DNA of 42,216 nt from DATAPE01 sp034667525 (lineage in GTDB: Bacteria; Actinomycetota; CADDZG01; WHSQ01). Below, in pieces: positions 39,907 to 42,216 of the stretch (positions are counted from its first letter, which is position 1; every line of letters begins with the position of its first letter). Both the position numbers and the translations under genes were made by a program. The notes under the pieces are model-generated. The model was not told where the DNA came from, ran no database searches, and was given only the letters and a program-made list of their open reading frames with translations. The DNA lies in the NCBI GenBank assembly GCA_034667525.1, contig JAXDJO010000038.1, forward strand, positions 1-42,216. Direction: 5' to 3'.

Positions 39907-41073
39907 ATGGAGCGTCTGCTAAAGCCGTGGATCGCCGTGCTGGGAGCAGTCTTGCTCCTCGTACTTGTATTTCTGGGCGGGTACGAAGTGGCGCAGCGGC
40001 GCGCCGCCGTCCCCGGCGTCAGCGGATCGAGCATTGGATTCGATCAGCTCCGCAGCGCTTACGGCGAGATCGTCTCCTCTGCAGTCAAACCCCCCGACCA
40101 GGTTGCGTTGGCGCGCGGCGCGATCAAAGGGATGATCAAGGTTCTGAACAAGGAGGGCGATAAGTACGCGTTCTTCTTCGGTCCAAAGAGCTACCGATCC
40201 TTTCAGGAACTCACCACAGGAAAGTTCTCCGGCATCGGCGTGTGGTTAAAGCAGCAGAACGGTGCTCTAGCGGTGGTCTCCGTGCTCCCCTCGAGCCCGG
40301 CGCTATCCGCCGGGATCAAACCCGGCGATCTCATTCGCAAGATCGACGGGAGACCGGTGACCCGGATGAGCACCGACCAAGCCGTCGCGACGATCAAGGG
40401 CCCGGAAGGCTCCCCGGTCTCCCTCGCCATCGAAAGGCACGGGAGCAAGCTCTCGTTTCGTCTGAAGCGCCAGACACTGCGGCTTCCGAGTCTCGTATCC
40501 AAAACGCTGCCGGGCAAGATCGGCTATATCCACCTCTTCTCTTTCTCCCAGGGGGCCGGAGAGCAACTGCGTCAGAAGGTGGACCACTTGGTGGCAGGCG
40601 GTGCTAAGGGGTTGATCCTGGACCTTCGCGATAACGGCGGGGGGCTCCTCGATGAAGGGGTCAACGTTGCCAGCGTCTTCATCAACAGCGGCAAGATCGT
40701 GACGACGAAGTCTCCTGGGGGGGCCGACCAGGTCTACGTAGCCAAGGAAAACGCGATCGCCAAGCTTCCCCTTGTCGTTCTGGTGAACGGAGGAACCGCC
40801 AGTGCTTCGGAGATCGTCTCGGGTGCGCTGCAAGACGACAAACGAGCGATACTCGTCGGCACCACCACGTATGGGAAAGGCTCGGTGCAACAGATCTTTC
40901 CGCTTTCCGGGGACAGCGCGATGAAGCTAACCACCGAGCACTACTACACGCCCAGCGGGCGCGACATCAACGGGAGGGGCATCAAACCCGATGTCGTGGT
41001 CAAGGCGGTTGCGGACCAACAACCGCGGGCGATACAGATCCTCAAGGGCATCATCGCTTCCAGCCAGAAGTAG
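39907..41073 (+). CDS. S41-family C-terminal processing protease with PDZ domain
   Basis: This 388-residue protein has an N-terminal membrane helix (WIAVLGAVLLLVLVFLGGY) and a CtpA-like cap. A PDZ domain lies at about 95-180 (GIGVWLKQQNGALAVVSVLP, then AGIKPGDLIRKIDG). The S41 core has GYIHLFSFSQG, LDLRDNGGGLLDEG, the nucleophile serine in NGGTASASEIVSGALQD and the lysine base in TTYGKGSVQ. Such proteases trim or degrade exported proteins, including peptidoglycan hydrolases and their activators. Being next to the M23 gene, that protein is a candidate substrate; this is inference. Confidence 0.95.
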   Translation: MERLLKPWIAVLGAVLLLVLVFLGGYEVAQRRAAVPGVSGSSIGFDQLRSAYGEIVSSAVKPPDQVALARGAIKGMIKVLNKEGDKYAFFFGPKSYRSFQELTTGKFSGIGVWLKQQNGALAVVSVLPSSPALSAGIKPGDLIRKIDGRPVTRMSTDQAVATIKGPEGSPVSLAIERHGSKLSFRLKRQTLRLPSLVSKTLPGKIGYIHLFSFSQGAGEQLRQKVDHLVAGGAKGLILDLRDNGGGLLDEGVNVASVFINSGKIVTTKSPGGADQVYVAKENAIAKLPLVVLVNGGTASASEIVSGALQDDKRAILVGTTTYGKGSVQQIFPLSGDSAMKLTTEHYYTPSGRDINGRGIKPDVVVKAVADQQPRAIQILKGIIASSQK

Positions 41074-41083
41074 TCACATCCCC

Positions 41084-41551
41084 ATGGAGAAGGAAGGTGG
41101 GGGGACCAAGCTGATCGCGCAGAATCGGCGAGCGCGCTACGACTATCTGATCGAGGAGACGGTCGAGGCCGGCTTGATGCTCGCCGGCACCGAGGTCAAG
41201 TCGTGCCGCAATGGAAAGGTAAGTCTCACCGATTCGTATGCGGTGGTCCGGGATGGTGAGGCATGGCTGTTGCAGTGTCACATCAGCCCTTATTCGCACG
41301 GGAACCGGGCCAACCACGATCCGCTGCGCCCGAGGAAACTTTTGCTTCATAAAGAAGAGGTGGAGCGATTGGCGGCCAAGGTCGCACAGGATGGCCGCAC
41401 CCTGGTCCCCGTGCGCTTGTACTTCAAACATGGTCTCGCGAAAGCCGAGATAGCGATCGCTCGCGGCAAGAAGACGCACGACAAACGGCAGGCCACCGCG
41501 CAGCGCGACGCCGAGCGCCATATGCGGCAAGAGCTCGGCCGCCGCCGATAG
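41084..41551 (+). CDS. smpB: SsrA-binding protein SmpB
   Basis: This 155-residue protein matches SmpB: KLIAQNRRARYDYLIEETVE, AGLMLAGTEVKSCRNGKVSL, AWLLQCHISPY and the basic C-terminal tail KKTHDKRQATAQRDAERHMR, which occupies the decoding centre of stalled ribosomes. With tmRNA it performs trans-translation. ATG 41084 opens at the conserved N-terminus; the frame to 40991 overlaps the protease gene. The partner ssrA lies about 480 bases downstream. Confidence 0.96.
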   Translation: MEKEGGGTKLIAQNRRARYDYLIEETVEAGLMLAGTEVKSCRNGKVSLTDSYAVVRDGEAWLLQCHISPYSHGNRANHDPLRPRKLLLHKEEVERLAAKVAQDGRTLVPVRLYFKHGLAKAEIAIARGKKTHDKRQATAQRDAERHMRQELGRRR

Positions 41552-41609
41552 ACGGGCCATCCCTGGGGTAGGGATAGGGGAACACAACAACACCGAAGGG
41601 AGGCCAGGG

Positions 41610-41945
41610 ATGCCACGCGCGTGGAGCAAGAAACGCGAGCGTCAGTACGAACACATCAAAGAGAGTGCTCAGGAACAGGGGCGGCCGGCCAAGACCGCAA
41701 AGCGAGTCGCAGCAGCAACCGTCAACAAGGCCAGGGCCCGATCCGGCGAATCTAAAACTGCAAGCCGCTCCTCCACCAGGGATATCTCATCTTCCAAACG
41801 AGGGGGTCAGCGATCGGGCACCGCGAAGGCTAAGGGCCGCACCAAGGAGCAGTTGTACCAAGCGGCCAAGCGCCACGGCATCCAGGGCCGGTCGAGCATG
41901 AACAAGGCCCAGCTTCAAAGGGCCGTGGCTCGCAAGGAGAAATAA
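41610..41945 (+). CDS. Small basic protein with C-terminal Rho_N/SAP-like motif
   Basis: This 111-residue, very basic protein opens MPRAWSKKRERQYEHIKESA and has TVNKARARSGESKTASRSST in the middle. It ends with a SAP/Rho N-terminal-like helix-extended-helix (KEQLYQAAKRHGIQGRSSMN, then KAQLQRAVARKEK) able to bind nucleic acid. Similar proteins are often labelled 'plasmid stabilization protein' in databases, without functional support known to me. GGGAGG stands 6 bases before the ATG. It separates smpB from ssrA. A short CGGGA/TCCCG inverted repeat at about 41965-41980 may terminate it. Confidence 0.8.
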   Translation: MPRAWSKKRERQYEHIKESAQEQGRPAKTAKRVAAATVNKARARSGESKTASRSSTRDISSSKRGGQRSGTAKAKGRTKEQLYQAAKRHGIQGRSSMNKAQLQRAVARKEK

Positions 41946-41989
41946 CTCTTGGAGTCCGCAGTGGCGGGATTTCCGTCCCGAGGTCTCGT

Positions 41990-41995
41990 TAGACT
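41990..41995 (+). promoter_or_regulatory. Possible -10 box (TAGACT) for the tmRNA precursor
   Basis: TAGACT would start transcription near 42002, leaving a short 5' leader to be removed by RNase P at 42030. No good -35 was found at the right distance. Confidence 0.35.
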
Positions 41996-42029
41996 TCGTT
42001 GAGGACATTGACAACGCTGTTCAGGTCAC

Positions 42030-42216
42030 GGGGCTGAACTGGTATCGACCCTGATCGAACCGGGATAGGAGAAGCGAGCCGAGGACTCCGAGTGTGCCTC
42101 GTAAATCATCTCGGAAAACTATTAACTGCCGCTGCGTAAAGCACGGTTGCCATCCCTTAAGTGATGGCCGTCGGCCGGAGATGAGCCTGCGATCTCCGGA
42201 TCCGGCGTCGCCTAGC
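42030..42216 (+). ncRNA. ssrA: Transfer-messenger RNA (tmRNA), 5' part, runs off the window
   Basis: The 5' end GGGGCTGAACTGGTATCGAC is the conserved tmRNA start. A PK1-like pseudoknot is visible: CGAGG (42082) with CCTCG (42099), and CCGAG (42089) with CTCGG (42111). A hairpin GCCATC/GATGGC (42150-42169) and a PK2-like GTCGGCCGGAGAT with ATCTCCGG and GGCGTCGCCTAGC follow. The 3' half, including the alanine-accepting end, lies outside the window. The tag frame is abnormal: GCC (42134) at the position expected for the resume codon is followed by GCT, GCG and TAA. It works with SmpB encoded upstream. Confidence 0.88.

Noticed and set aside
42008..42013. Perfect TTGACA as the tmRNA -35 box
   Set aside because: The matching -10 position falls inside the mature tmRNA (GGGCTG at 42031), so it cannot drive the 5' end.

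Overview
The window is a high-GC chromosomal segment from an actinomycete-grade bacterium (Actinomycetota). The evidence is a WhiB regulator, a fused CofG-CofH (FbiC) F420 enzyme, a DUF5719 protein beside a large GT2 glycosyltransferase, FtsEX next to prfB/smpB/ssrA, and a PknB-type kinase with an FHA partner. As I recall it, the gene order whiB - phosphomannomutase - Trm112-like - SIS isomerase - sahH - comF - secA follows the order around Mycobacterium Rv3240c-Rv3262. The operon prfB - ftsE - ftsX - peptidase - smpB - ssrA is also typical of actinobacteria. Several details (short SahH, CofE without a nitroreductase domain, no hpf before secA) suggest a deep-branching lineage rather than a mycobacterium or streptomycete. 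I cannot name the species. I found no CRISPR array, transposase, tRNA or rRNA.

Layout: (1) 1-4081, plus strand: nucleotide-sugar genes (dehydrogenase, 3-aminotransferase, N-acetyltransferase) and a GT-C-like membrane protein. (2) 4190-9444, minus strand: a tight run read cofD - cofE - DUF3105 - FHA/HTH - Ser/Thr kinase - secreted Cys-rich protein. (3) 9728-16838, plus: fbiC, a giant membrane GT2 and a DUF5719 protein. (4) 16869-22968: class I amidotransferase, cystathionine gamma-lyase/synthase and cystathionine beta-synthase (transsulfuration), an L,D-transpeptidase, tryptophan 2,3-dioxygenase and a RimJ/L-like acetyltransferase. (5) 22968-25412: a tandem-repeat array, a hydrolase, a 58-residue zinc-ribbon protein, a GNAT enzyme and WhiB. 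(6) 25513-30881: manB, Trm112-like, SIS isomerase, sahH, comF and an orphan NarL-type response regulator. (7) 31435-42216: secA, the fetAB iron exporter, prfB with its programmed frameshift, ftsE, ftsX, an M23 hydrolase, an S41 protease, smpB, a Rho_N/SAP-like small protein and the start of tmRNA.

Functional links: FbiC makes the Fo chromophore; CofD and CofE complete F420. SahH yields homocysteine, which CBS and CGL can convert to cysteine. FtsEX, the M23 hydrolase, the L,D-transpeptidase and the glycosyltransferases concern the cell envelope. RF2, SmpB and tmRNA concern translation termination and rescue.

The strongest cross-cutting pattern is a TANNNT box 6-8 bases before the start codon of about a dozen genes with no visible Shine-Dalgarno sequence. 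This implies widespread leaderless transcription and was used to choose several starts. Other points of interest are a repeat array at 22968-23170, a CCCGACAC-rich and G-quadruplex-prone intergenic region before secA, a probable CTG start for tryptophan dioxygenase, a long inverted repeat before the acetyltransferase at 22450, and a tmRNA whose tag frame looks abnormal.
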